From NCBI RefSeq assembly GCF_907165205.1, contig NC_058198.1:2726001-2790000 (forward strand): 64,000 nucleotides of DNA, read 5' to 3'. Below, piece after piece: positions 13,840 to 25,606 of the stretch. This DNA is from Coccinella septempunctata (Eukaryota > Arthropoda > Insecta > Coleoptera > Coccinellidae). The notes below the pieces were generated by a model. The model saw only the letters and a program-made list of their open reading frames with translations, was not told where the DNA came from and ran no database searches. The position numbers and the translations under genes are program-made. How positions within the stretch are numbered: the first letter of the stretch is position 1; every line of letters begins with the position of its first letter.

Positions 13840-14150
13840 ATCCGGCTAAGAATCATCGACAATCGCTAAATACATCTATGGTCCTGAATTCCCTCTGCTG
13901 GCCATTGATCTTAACAAATTTTGCCAGTATTTTTCCTTCAGTGGCGGATCATTGTCTCGGCCAAATAGAAATGAATCCAGATTGTGCGTGTTTTCACGAG
14001 AAAATTCAGCAGAAGGCACGTTCGTGGCTGGCGTTTTCGATGACAATATAACTCTCACTATCACTATCACTATCTATAGTTTTAACGAAGAAAATCAATC
14101 GGTAATTTCAGCCGAATTGAAAAAAATTCATATCGCGATGCTTCCACCAT
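13840..14150 (-). other. Possible 5' non-coding first exon of the RSBN1-like gene
   Basis: On the minus strand a good donor (GAT then GTAAGT) sits at 13840/13839. An acceptor-like TTCGACAG lies just before the RSBN1 ATG at 13648, so a first exon ending at 13840 could be spliced onto the coding exon. The exon would carry short upstream ORFs, one ending in a TAG at 13876-13878. Its 5' limit is unknown; 14150 is only where a short ATG-initiated ORF begins. RNA evidence is absent, and the stretch could equally be plain intergenic DNA. Confidence 0.25.
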
Positions 14151-14941
14151 AAAACGAGAAAATAACGCAGAATTCACGTTCATGAATGGTGTTTCTATCA
14201 TTCGAAAAATAATCGAAGGTATTTTTTACTAGACATGAAAGTTCTCACTGCACTTTTCAACCCTTACAATCTATGGATCAGGTATTAAAGATCAATAGTA
14301 TCTTTGAGTATTTGAATAATCAAGGATAGTATGAAGTTTTTTTTTAGATATTTCAATACATTGGGCTATTGAAGTTTCCGTTGAAAATTCCTGAAGGTAG
14401 AAGGACAGTTTTTCGTGTAATTCCTCCTAATGTTTCATACATAAGAAATACTTTCTACAAGTCTAAAATCCTTACAGAAATTATAATCGAATTAACGTTG
14501 TCTTTCTAGGTTCTTTATTCACGCAAGTGTTACCTGATGCTTTGCAGGAAAGATGTCGCTACCTTATATTTCACATTCTTTGAATGAACTAAGAATGTTT
14601 AAATTTGAATGATATAGCTATGGTCATTTTTACTCTTATATTCAAAAACATCATAAACGTAATAGATACCTTTGAAAATTGTTGATTTTTTTGACCAAAG
14701 TCCATGAATAACTCTACCTCACAAAAATATTGATTTGGGTTCTAATGGGAATCTACTCTTCCTGACTTTCATTTAAGTATGTTCTGAATTTCAAAACGGT
14801 ACAACGAAAAAACTATTATTTGCAAAATTTTTTCCTAATGCGATTTTTTTTCGATCGAAATCAAAGTTTCATACATATATTAAAAGTAATCTTAGATAGG
14901 TAGGATTGATGATCATAGCGCTAGCTTCTGTCTCTAGTCAG

Positions 14942-15363
14942 ATTTTCAAAAATGTCTAAAGAGCATTTTACTTTCCATGATCCTCGATCACACTTGATTT
15001 GGATTGAAGATCGTAGAAAGACATTAGAATTTAGACAGACTGAATATTTTCGAGAATGTCTAGAGAAAATTTTACTCTGATGATCCTTGATCCCTCATAG
15101 TTTGGATTGAGGATTGTGCAGAATACCTTAGAATTTAGACAGACTGAATATTTTCGATAATGTCTAGAGAGCATTTACTTCCTATGATCTTTGATTACAC
15201 ATACATTGGATTGAAGATCACGCAGAGAACTCTATATCTAGACAGACCGAGTATTTTCAATAATGTCTAAAGACCGTTTCACCCTCTCGATCCTTGATCA
15301 TATATTATCCAACCTATGGGTTGGATTGAAGATCATATCTCATTGTCTCTAGACGTATGAGTA
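14942..15363. repeat. Tandem repeat, 4 diverged copies of a ~103-bp unit
   Basis: Copies begin with ATTTTC at 14942, 15045, 15150 and 15253, spacing 103, 105 and 103 bp. Each then reads A(T)AATGTCTA(A/G)AGA, a GATCCTTGATC-like block, TTGGATTGAAGATC, and ends with TAGACAGACTGA or a variant. The copies differ at many positions, so the array is old. The fourth copy is longer by about 8 bp because of an insertion around 15305. Confidence 0.8.
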
Positions 15364-16154
15364 TTACTATTAATTTTAAAATAGAGTATGTAGAAGTTTT
15401 TGCCCATAAGAACAGACAATAGTATAGAACATCGAATATAAAAAAATAGTCGAGTAACACACATTGAACATTGAAACTAGTGAAAATGAAATATCTTTCT
15501 GCTATCTGCTATCGGGATATTATTTTGCCTAAGAGGATGCATGATTTTCCAATAATATTTATGTGAAAAAAGTCTTCATATTGTGGAGGAATTTTAGATC
15601 TGACTAGTCCTACACATTGTACAGCGTTTCCTAATGATACATCACCTGTTTCAAGTAAGTAACCGATTGCATTTTGTATTTTTTAATTACGGGATGTTTA
15701 CAAGCTACCAGTAAATTGGACCAAGTGGTGAGCAGACAGAAAAAACAAATGAGGCTGATTCATTTATGCGCATAGAAGGGAGCATCCGGAGGAAATCCAG
15801 TGGCGTAACCAAGCCTTGTGCAGAAAACCCATAAAGGGCCCGACTAACCTAGCGCAATTTGACACAACTAGGAATCGAAGAGACAGAGAAGTTTTATGTT
15901 TGGGAGGTTGTCATTGTTACCCATTATTTTAGGAAAAACGAATGTTATTTTATATCTCGTTTCACATTTTTTCTGAATGAGCAATAGAACATTCTATAGT
16001 ATCATTATGTCCAGTGTCGTCGTCTACAAAACAAATTACTTGATACTTTTCGTATCAAGTTAGCTAAAACCATCTACTGAGTCGAATGTCCAGCTTTCAA
16101 AAGGGAGATTCTTCTGTAATCGATGAGTAACAGGAAATTATGAAAAAAAATCTA

Positions 16155-16211
16155 AGGGCAGCTCAAAAGCTGCCCTAACAGATAGGCACACATCAAAATG
16201 TGTGCCTATCT
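16155..16211. repeat. Twin adjacent perfect hairpins with identical CAAA loops
   Basis: First hairpin: AGGGCAGCT (16155-16163), loop CAAA, AGCTGCCCT (16168-16176). Second: AGATAGGCACACAT (16180-16193), loop CAAA, ATGTGTGCCTATCT (16198-16211). Both stems are perfect (9 and 14 bp) and only three bases separate them. No known element type is recognised; the stems are short for a miRNA precursor. Confidence 0.75.
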
Positions 16212-19200
16212 CTTCAGCAATTCTTCTTAGTATACTCAGATACTGAAGAAATTCCCAAAAAAATTATGAAAATGAAACTCTCCCAAAGAACTCATAGAAT
16301 CTCTAGACCCTGTTTCTCTGCACCCATTCTCTCGTCATCTATACGAAGAGTTTTATGTTCACTGTAAACATTCTGTTTCCTGAGTAAGCTGTGCAAGGAT
16401 TCTAGATTCTATTCTCCTTCACAAGTTTCCAAGCATGATGAAAATACCAGACCAATTTGCTATCTTATTACCTGGGAAAATATCGAGACTATCAATTAGA
16501 AATTCGATCGTATTCTGAGATGATCAAAGCTCAAAAAGAGCGTTAATTTCAATATGTGGTTAGAGGAATTTATCAACCATGAAAGGATTGCTCTCCACCT
16601 CTACTGAGCCATCAAATACGAAAGTAAAATCAGATGCCACTTAACTGGTTTGAAGAAATGTAAACCATCGTGTTAGATTTTCATCGGCAACATCATTTGA
16701 ATATTCAGTTGCAAAGTGCAAGTCCAGAGCTGCACTAGCTGAACTCTGACGCGTATAATACATCTGTAAGTATAATAATAGATGGTCGATGTATACATGC
16801 TCCTTCCGAGTAGAGAGCAGATCAAGGTCGTCGTATGATATGGATTGCACTGACACTGACCTACATAATGAGTGAGGAGCTGAGCACCATCAAATACAAT
16901 GTGTAATAAATCTTTTTATGAGTGCAGACGACGGTTCTTCTATCCAATGTCAGTGCAAGGTGAGCTAGTAAGGATTTCAGTGTCGTGCTTTCAGCCATTA
17001 CCATAACCAACATCCCTCCCTATCCCCCTTCGTAGGCTTCCCTTCGATGGTTGTCCACCTCACCCCCGCAAATTCAAAGATGCATTCTAGAAATCATAGC
17101 ACAAAAAACTATTTTCACCACTTGTGAGTCTCATAGAAGCATGGAAGTATGCTACATAATTCATGGACCTTGAAATCTGCAACTTCACTCAACGAGCTTT
17201 TACTGAAGACACATTCCTATTTTGGAGTTGTCATCATCTATTTTCCTTTTTATTGCGAAAGACCTAATTTGTACTTAGTGTACGCCAGTGATTCTTTTTT
17301 ATTATTTCCGTTACTAACGATGGGGTATTTTGTACGAAGTACTTCCAAGGTGAGCTAGCTAAATCTTGATTTTGAAGAGTTTTTCTTCTGTTTGTTTTCT
17401 ATGTCGCATACTTCTTTCACTCTGGAATGGTACGGAGATAGAAGTCAAGGTCTGGACTAGGATAGTTTCGAAGGAATGAATGTGGCAGTGGTACTTCATG
17501 AGGGTCTTCTTAATTGCAACGAACGTACTACAGAAGATGCATCAAAAATCGAGATGTAGTGGTGCAGAGAGGATTATCTATATGGTTTTCACTTAGTGCG
17601 AGTAGGGGAAATGAATTTCCAGCGAAGGAAATAATGCTTTCTTCTCTGGCATAGGGCCAATCCATGTGGACACTATCGAAAAATCCACCTTTGTATAGAA
17701 ACTGGATCAAATCTGTAGGAATATTATCATTCTTCAATTTTCCAGAAGCTTTTCACCGAAATTTTCTTCAACGAAGAACGTGTTACATAAAATTTCCCCA
17801 AGTAGTCCACTATCAGCTTCGTTATTCAAGTTCAATGGCACTACAACTAAGGTTGAAGTGGATAATTATGTTTCCAGATATTTAGGTTACGACGTTTTAT
17901 ATAACCAAGCGTACAATTGAGTGATTTCCTCGGTTTTATTATTCAATGAATGAAGCACTTTACCGATACGTAATAACATTCAGTTTTCTTCCTTCTGACC
18001 TTCTTTCCTCGCAGACAGTGCGAGTGAACTCGATAAGAAAAGTTTTCTTCGACAGGACCTCGAATCTGAGCATCTTTTTTGATAATTGACCGGAAGAATA
18101 ACACGCAATCATCCTCAAAATCATGTGGAGCAATCCACTGGGCCTTTCTATAGGGCCATCATGATCCGAGAAAGGACTGAAGCAGATTCGATAATGCGGA
18201 CTTAACAGTTTTGGGGGCAACAACTCCAGGACCATCTGCACCGTTTTTTTTTGCTTGCGAACTTGCTCTCAGTGCCATTGAGCCGAATCATTAGTGGCTT
18301 TGTCGAACAGTGGGGTAGGTGGGACACTTGAAAATCCCAATTTAATCTGGCATGAACATGCGTGCAAACCAGTTATACGAAGTTGAGTTTTTATGAGAAT
18401 TTTTGGTACCTGGATGTCGTAACGTCTGTAATGCTCCTTATAAATCTTCAGTTTAATTGGTCGGATTTGCAATTAACAACATCTTCCAGATTGGATTTTC
18501 CTTATTGGTAATCGAGGGGTTTAGTTATTAATCTCTGATGAATCCCATCAGCACCGGAGTTATCAACGATTATTATTTTATACAGCTGGGAATCTAGAGC
18601 TCCACCAAAATTGTAACTGAGTCAGTGATCATCTTTTTAGAAAATTCGTCGAGATCTTGAACGGGTTATTCGAGTCAATGTTATCTCCACTTGGCTGCTT
18701 TCATTATGGGTGAACTCGGGCCTTTTATGTGAACTACCTTACGAAAAAAAAGGAACAAGCTGATGTTGCTTACATATTCGTATCCTGAATGGAAAAAACT
18801 GTCGGTAATTATAAGTTCACATTTTGAGAATCTGCCTCGAAATGGACTGCTCATCATTAAACTGGAATAGCGTGAAAGTCTAAACGAGTGACAAATTTAA
18901 GGAATATGCAGAGGGAGTGAGAGGTGTGGAATGGAATTCGTATTTTTCATGGGGTCCAGAAAGGAATAAACCGTTAACCGTTGTTGATTACGTCAGTTTA
19001 TTGACATTGAAGGCAGATGGACCCAGATTCTTCATAACAAATTAGCGAAAATATAATTCAACAAAAAATATGCTATTTGAGGTATCTATCCAAACAACAA
19101 TTCTGTACCCGTTGTTGATAACGCACATTCTGGTTAAGGTTAACTAAACTCGTATATACCGCCTGGTCTTTAAGAGAGGACCTTGCAGAAAAATTTATAG

Positions 19201-20217
19201 GGTCTTGGAAAAATGGCAGAATAAACGTCCAAAACAACACAACCGATACAGGTTTTCGTTTGTGTTCACTTTGTAATTGAAGTTATAAAACGACCGATAA
19301 AAAGTGGAACAATAAATTGCGTGTGGAATAAATTGCATCAATAATCGCATTGTTCAATTTGTAAACGCGTGAGTTAAATCGATTATGGATAGTCTGGAAA
19401 TCAAGGAAATATATCATTTATTATTTCAAGGGAATCAGGACCACCCATAACATTCTGAGAGGTGGAAGAAGAAGTTGGAAGATAATTTAAGAAGTTCTAA
19501 GTTTGGGCACTTATGTAGGATCCTTCAAAATGCGTTTGAAAGGTTCTTGAATGAAACTCATTCACTTACCCACTTATCGAATCTAATCAATTTGTTCGAT
19601 CACTATTGTTTTTGAAAACACCGGATGTACTGTTGCAAGTTCTTCATTCATGATCTAAAAATGGAATTTGTTTATATCGATCGGTGATGTTTTGTTTGGA
19701 AAATATACGAATATACGTCAAGTTGTTTCACAAATGTTTTTTATTGTTTTGTCAGGACTCGAAAGTAGCCCATTATTCTGTTTTTTTTCATTAGATTATA
19801 GCAAGACGATGTTTATTAAACGCAGTGCATATTTTAAATCGACTGCGATAACTAGGTTGGGTGGACTTGATGAAATTAAATTGTTAGTCTAATAAAATAC
19901 TCAGTTTATTCAGTCTCATTTATAGTGGACAATATATAGGGGGACCATAACTGGAGATAAATTAGTAAATTCGTTTTTACAATTCATTTAAATGACATAT
20001 ATACAATGAATGATAAATTCCAATAGGTACTTGATAAATGAAAGGGATGAGTGATGCTTAGCTGGAATATGTGTAAGAAAATCTTGATGCGGAAGAACTT
20101 ACTTCAACCCTCATCTAGAAGAGTGCTATTCATTTTCGCCCCAGTCCCTTTTCTCCCGTACAGAGCGAGCCATTTCGCCAGTAAGTTTTTCTGACACACT
20201 TTCTTCTATTGCGATTA

Positions 20218-23200
20218 CTACACATTGTTCCGTACGTCCCTGACTTTTAAAATGAATTTGAAACAGTCAGGGGGAACGGCAACACATCCGGGCTTCAACT
20301 TCGGCGTGACAGGTACTGACATGTCGAAGTGTTGCACTAATGTGGCCAGTATAACGAAGCAAAAGTACTGCACTAACTTTTGGCCAATACAAGTTCTTTT
20401 TCCTGTGCTGAACGGTATAAAATGTGCCGGTTTTACAATGTGACCACCTGCCGATATAAATCGCTCCGGTTTGAATTTGTTAGGTTCGTTCCAATAGTCT
20501 TCTCCGATGTTCAGTTCGTAGTTGTTGATGAATATCATGGTGCCTTTATTGACAGCGTATCCTCCGATGTTAGAATCGACTGTGGCAACATGTGGGACTA
20601 TAGGAGAAGAAGCAAGCCTCAAAGCTTCCATGATGGTTGCTTCAGTGTAGGGCATGGCTTCTTTGTCGAACAAATTCGGGCATCTGTTCCCTCCAGTCAC
20701 TGCATCGACTTCTTTCTGCATTTTGGCTGCTACTTCTGGGTACTTGATGACGGACGACAGGGTCACCATGATCAGATTCCCTATAGCCGAGTGTCCACCG
20801 ATGAAATCTTCCAATTGAAAGATTATATGTTGCCAGTTCATGTTAGGGTCCTCGGCCAAATGCATCAATAGGGCATCGGTGAAATCCCTAGGGATACCGT
20901 CGTAATCCAGCGTTGCCTCATGTTCATTTATGATCCTTTCGAGGATGAAGCTTCTGATCGTGGTCGCCCAGTTCGAGATCTTGTTCATGTGCCCCGTGTA
21001 CATGGGAAGAAGCCAAGGCATGAAGTCAACAGCGTAACCCTGATTGATCTCCCAGAATATTTCGTCGAAATATCTCACGACCAAGTTGAACTCCTTATCG
21101 TCGTAGGCGAAGCTAGTGGAACACATGTATTTGGTGAACATGTTGGCGCAAGCTTTCAGGACGATTGGTTTCAAATCTACAGGTTCGTCCAATGGTAATT
21201 TATTCAGCTCGGTGAGGAAAACTTTGAGTTCCTCCAGAGCCACAGCTTTCACTTTGTCACATTGCAGGGAAGTGAACTTGGGAGAGCAGTAAGCTCTCGC
21301 GATGTTCCTTCTGGTTTTCTGTAATGAGGACCAGTCACACAGTGCCAAAGCTGAAATACAAAATACATCAATAGGCGTGTACAATAAGGGGCAATATGCC
21401 GATAGATTTGTGTTTGACGGAAGTATACTCTCACGACATCAAATGTGAGATTGCTCAGGCATCACCGGCAGAAAAAACTGCATTCTCAAGGAAGCAACTT
21501 CTTCAGAATAGCATGCTCCACAGTCTCGACAGTTCGAGGAACGCAATTAAATCGGATCAGGCGAAAGAATGACGACGCGTGCTACACAAAACACCTGTGC
21601 TATGCGCCTTGACGGACCACTTTGCACTTTACCGATGTATGATTTGTTTGTCTGGCCTGTTCTGGCTGTGAACTACTCCTTCGCCCTAAACACGTCCATT
21701 TCACTCACTAACCGGTTTGCCTCATTCATGATTTTGCGCGTATAGACCCCTGTAGAAGAATAACAGTGATTTTCGCTGGAATAAATACGAGGTGCACTGC
21801 GGTTAACAGTTCGAGGAGACTAGGAGAAAATATGGCCAATTTTCGGAGTCACCAATGAACTACATTAAGGACTTAGAATCATAGTCATAAAATTTTTGGT
21901 AAATATGTCTCATGGGCTTATAGGAGTAAACTATCGAGAAACACGTAGACAGATTCTAATAAAACCAACAATTCTTTGAATCTTCAGAGTAATCCAGCTA
22001 TGTCAAGGTCGAGAACGACACAAAATCCACCCTTGGCCCTGAAGGGTCTACTAGAGTAGGATTGGTTACGCCAAACGTCCTAATCTTGACTCTGTTCCTT
22101 GCAGAGTAGACGCTAGACTGAGTAGAGTCTTCATGTGTCTTGCAGATCTGACTCTGATACTGAAAATGCTCCAGATAGCCGCGCCAGTGGTCAGAAACAT
22201 TGAAATTCATCCATTTGTTGTTCTCACTACGGTGTTTCGATGCTTTATCTGTCTTCAGGATGGAAGGCCCTGGTACCTGTGTATCAGATGCAACTTTTCC
22301 ACTTGGTGCACTCTCAAAAATGTGACTGCAGCTCGATACCTCTGTCATTATTTGAAAATCAGCCCAGACATCCTCTTAGGTCAGGACCATAAGTTTCATC
22401 ATACCTGGGTATGAATAAATTCATCTTCCAGTGCCCTGAACCTTCAGAAGTTATTTCCTGATTGAACTCTGCCAATAAGAGGCCAACCTATACTGGGTGT
22501 CCCAGTCTGTCTAGCTTAAGGCATTTCTACCATCACTTTTTGGCAATAGATTGCTGCGAACCATGTTATCAATCATACATAACATGGCAAGCTATATAAA
22601 ATATAAAAAACGCTTAAATCAAGGAAAAATCTCGCTGAATTCCAGCAGGAACAACAACGTCCTGCCAGGGTACCACCTGAAATCCGAACGCATCAGTTTC
22701 GGTTTCGTTAGAACCACAAGTTCAAGTTCACGGTTATCGAGGAAATGAGTTGAGTGAGGCGGTTATGAATGAGTTATAATAGAAAGTAAAGTGGGTAGCA
22801 AAGCAACCTCATACAAAAGCTGACTTGGCTCCACGATTGTATGAGCATCTGAATTCGCAATCGGAGTAGTCCGCACAATGCGCAAAATGACCCGCGGACT
22901 GTTCAATCGATTACATCTTACACATATTACGCGAATCTCACACATAAATTCAAAAGCAAAGATCGAACCTCCGACCTATTGGAATTTCCACTTGCGAGAG
23001 TCAAAAATCGCTGGATGAGGAAACTATACAGTGTCAAGAATTCTATTCAACATCTTCAAAGATCCACTCGTTATAAAAAGTATAAAAAATGTAATTTTTT
23101 GGACCAAAAGCATAGTTTTTTCCTTAAAGAAAACTCAGGTGGAAATGGGAAATCTCCAGCAATAATGAAAATTATCTGCGAGACTGTTTTTATGCTCAAA

Positions 23201-25551
23201 AAATTCTCTTACCATGGCGACCATAAGAAACCTTGTGAATGATGTACGCATAAGGGAGAAACAGGGATGATTTTCAAGACCTATTTGCGTGAAATCCGTC
23301 CTGTGACCGTTCAGGAGAACTCGCCAAGAGTTTTCCTCACCAACTTTTCATAGGAATGCCAGATTGAACAACGGGACTTCCACTTTACAGTAAATAACGA
23401 TTATACGGTTATAAGAAGATATAGGAAGTGAACAACTTGCTCTGATGTATTTTCTTTTCAGCAAGTCCCACTTAAAACGATTGAAATTCACTCTTACATC
23501 AGACAAGTAGAACTACTACTTATGTTGAGGTAGGAGCACTTTTTCGAGTGGAAATTAAATAACGATACATTCAACATTCCAGTTTGGGGAGATGACAGCT
23601 AGTAAATTTACCCACGGGGTAAATTGATAAACACATGGAAAACTGGCATGGTCAGAAGATATTCCAAAAAGGTTTTTCCCTTGTACCAATCTATTCACTT
23701 TCCTTCGAGAACTAGTTAGCATAATTATTTCAGAGATTTATACATGATCCAATTGAAGTACTGGTCTTGCATTAAAAATAAACAATTGTTTAGATTCGGT
23801 CGTATTGCAATAACAACGCCATATCATTACGTGAGTCAAGGTACACAAAAATAGTCCCAAGTTACACCTCACCTAGGTCTAAAATGAAATTTCGCGTAGA
23901 GGTTATCGAAATTAAAATATATCTATGCGACTGGGAGGACAAACGAGGAAAATAAAACAGAAGAAACGAATACGCACGTTCCACAGCTCAAATCCAATTG
24001 AAAACATGCCACGAACTTAACAGCTCAACTCAATTCACCCCCTGTTTAATTTCGATGGGTTTACACACGGTACAGCATATTTTTGGGAGAAAATTCGAAT
24101 TTCCTTCAATGCTTCGTAACGTTCTGCTCTCCTGCTAGCTCTGAAACGAGTCCAATTTGGTGATTCATCACATTTCCCAGATAGTTTTCGTTCTGTCCCA
24201 GATTTACGTATTCGAAAAGGTCTCAAAATGAACTGTCCAAAAACGAAAACTCGATATTTTTTTGACTATAGCCGCATTTCAGTTTTTGATGGATTTATTA
24301 GACGTAATTCATCGAAATGTGAGTTTGATGATAATCAATGAATTAATTATTTGAGAGGAAATTAAACAGGGTGAATACAAATATTCTAACAGTAGATTCT
24401 TTAGGTCAAAAGAAACACTTTTTTCCTGTACCATTTTTTCTGATTCGGCCCTGATAAAATGATAGAGCCATTTTGAGTTTTCATAATGAGCTGTGCCAAC
24501 CCTGGAAAAACAAAATTACCCTCAGAATAACTAGCTAAATCTGTGACACTGCACATCTGTGGATTTTTCAAAAAGAGTTGCATTCTTTCAAAGTACACAG
24601 TTTTTCGAATTTCACTGATATTTTTCATTTTTGAACAACAAATTACTCGAAAACGGTGCATTAAACGAGAAAATATCAAGAATACTTTTATTTTACATAA
24701 CGTTCAAATATTTATTAGATAGCGACAAACTTAGAGTTGGGTTCTTTGAATTTTTGAAACTAACATTTTTTTATGGTTTTTCCAACAGCCTGTATCTTTC
24801 AAACCGAGGCGATTCGGAAAAAATGGCGAAGGAAAAAAGGGTTTCTTTCGACCTCATAAATCAACTGTTACAATATTTTTACGAGTCAAAGACTCAGCCT
24901 GTATAATGACCAGATTTGGTGGCCATAATTTTCGTGGAAAACCACTGAAGCCATTGAATTTTTTCGTATTTTCTGCAAAGACAGGTAGATCAGACACGAG
25001 GAAACCTCAAGGGAATGGAGCCCCCTGTTGAAAATCCGAAAATTCTGAATTTCCATCCGAAGGAAAAACGAACATTTTTCGATGCAGCTGCAATGATTAC
25101 GCCCGATCGAAAGTGCCGTCGTGAAAGTGAAGAAAGTGGCGAACCTTCGTCAAACACAAATCTAACAGCGTGTGAATTCAACGTTGGGTTAGAAGACGAA
25201 CGATTTTTCGAAATACTCACAGTTGTTCCGGTCGCCGCCGAACAGTTTGTGGAACCTCATGAAGTCGGGCCTGCCACCGAAATCCGCACCCTTGGCCACC
25301 AGGACCTCCTTGATCAGTTGCAAATTGTTCACGACGACGCACGGCACGGTGCCCAGATTGATGCTGAAAATGTCCCCATAAATCTTGCTCAGTTCGGTGA
25401 ACGCCTGGAAGGGTGTCTCGTGCTGTCCCAGCAGGTGGATGCTGCCGACGATGGGCCACGGCCTGGGTCCGGGTGCTGTCGACGTCTTCTTGTTAGGTGA
25501 TAAGAACCACCAGACCAGCAGGAACGAACACAACGAAAGAATCGCGAGCAT
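20218..25551 (-). CDS. spo: CYP307-family cytochrome P450 (spook/spookier/spookiest), two exons
   Basis: CYP307 enzymes act in the so-called black box of ecdysteroid synthesis, between 7-dehydrocholesterol and ketodiol, at the ER of steroidogenic cells (family knowledge). Exon 1 is 25221-25551 and exon 2 is 20218-21350; phase 1 joins to give 487 aa. The ATG at 25551 starts a hydrophobic anchor (LAILSLCSFLLVWWFL), then a Pro/Gly hinge (APGPRPWPIVGS). GRPDFMRFHKLFGGDRNN spans the junction region. The I-helix reads EDFIGGHSAIGN in place of the usual A/GGxD/ETT/S, a known CYP307 peculiarity. ExxR is EALR, followed by FKPERF and the heme loop PFSTGKRTCIG with Cys near residue 431. Length is normal to slightly short for the family. 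The sequence does not let me separate CYP307A from CYP307B, so the symbol is tentative at paralogue level. Confidence 0.93.
21351..25220 (-). other. 3.87-kb intron of the CYP307 gene
   Basis: The donor (ACT then GTGAGT) is at 25220 and the acceptor (TATTTCAG) ends at 21351 on the minus strand. Inside, a 116-codon minus-strand ORF at 21998-22348 shows no recognisable domain. A dispersed repeat lies at 24396-24535 and a related AT-rich fragment at about 24780-24906, ending in CAGCCTGTATA. Nothing else is supported. Confidence 0.75.
24396..24535 (-). repeat. Dispersed ~140-bp repeat, copy 1
   Basis: Read on the minus strand, this segment matches 52656-52796 on the plus strand nearly base for base. 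Shared words include TAGTTATTCTGA, GGCACAGCTCATTATGA, GCCGAAT, AAAAAATGGTA and TTTCTTTTGACCT. A transposable-element origin is inferred; no coding domain is recognised in either copy. Confidence 0.8.
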
Positions 25552-25597
25552 GTCAGCTCTAAGCACACACCGTAAATGCAAACAACCAGAACGCTAC

Positions 25598-25606
25598 CCT
25601 CTATAT
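25598..25606 (-). promoter_or_regulatory. Candidate TATA box of the CYP307 gene
   Basis: Minus strand CATATAGAG lies about 50 bp upstream of the ATG at 25551. That is consistent with a TSS near 25570-25578 and a very short 5' UTR. The match is imperfect and no Initiator is clear. Confidence 0.3.

Larger units (their letters stand above)
14151..20217. other. Intergenic region with small repeats only
   Basis: I recognise no gene here. Contents that can be supported are a four-copy 103-bp tandem repeat (14942-15363) and a pair of adjacent hairpins (16155-16211). Minus-strand ORFs at 16641-16856, 17528-17737 and 17960-18241 have no recognisable domain. The part near 20217 is the downstream flank of the P450. 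Confidence 0.5.

Noticed and set aside
13755..14051. 98-codon plus-strand ORF next to the RSBN1 start, preceded by TTGCAG
   Set aside because: It has no recognisable domain, overlaps a plausible minus-strand first exon, and has no supporting upstream exon.
16155..16211. Rho-independent terminators or a miRNA precursor
   Set aside because: This is eukaryotic DNA without a following T-run, and the stems (9 and 14 bp with 4-base loops) are too short for a miRNA precursor.
21998..22348. 116-codon minus-strand ORF in the P450 intron
   Set aside because: It has no recognisable family. The intron is well defined by the two P450 exons, and an extra exon would disrupt the CYP307 alignment at a conserved block.
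25015..25500. 161-codon plus-strand ORF
   Set aside because: It is the antisense shadow of P450 exon 1 and its flank.
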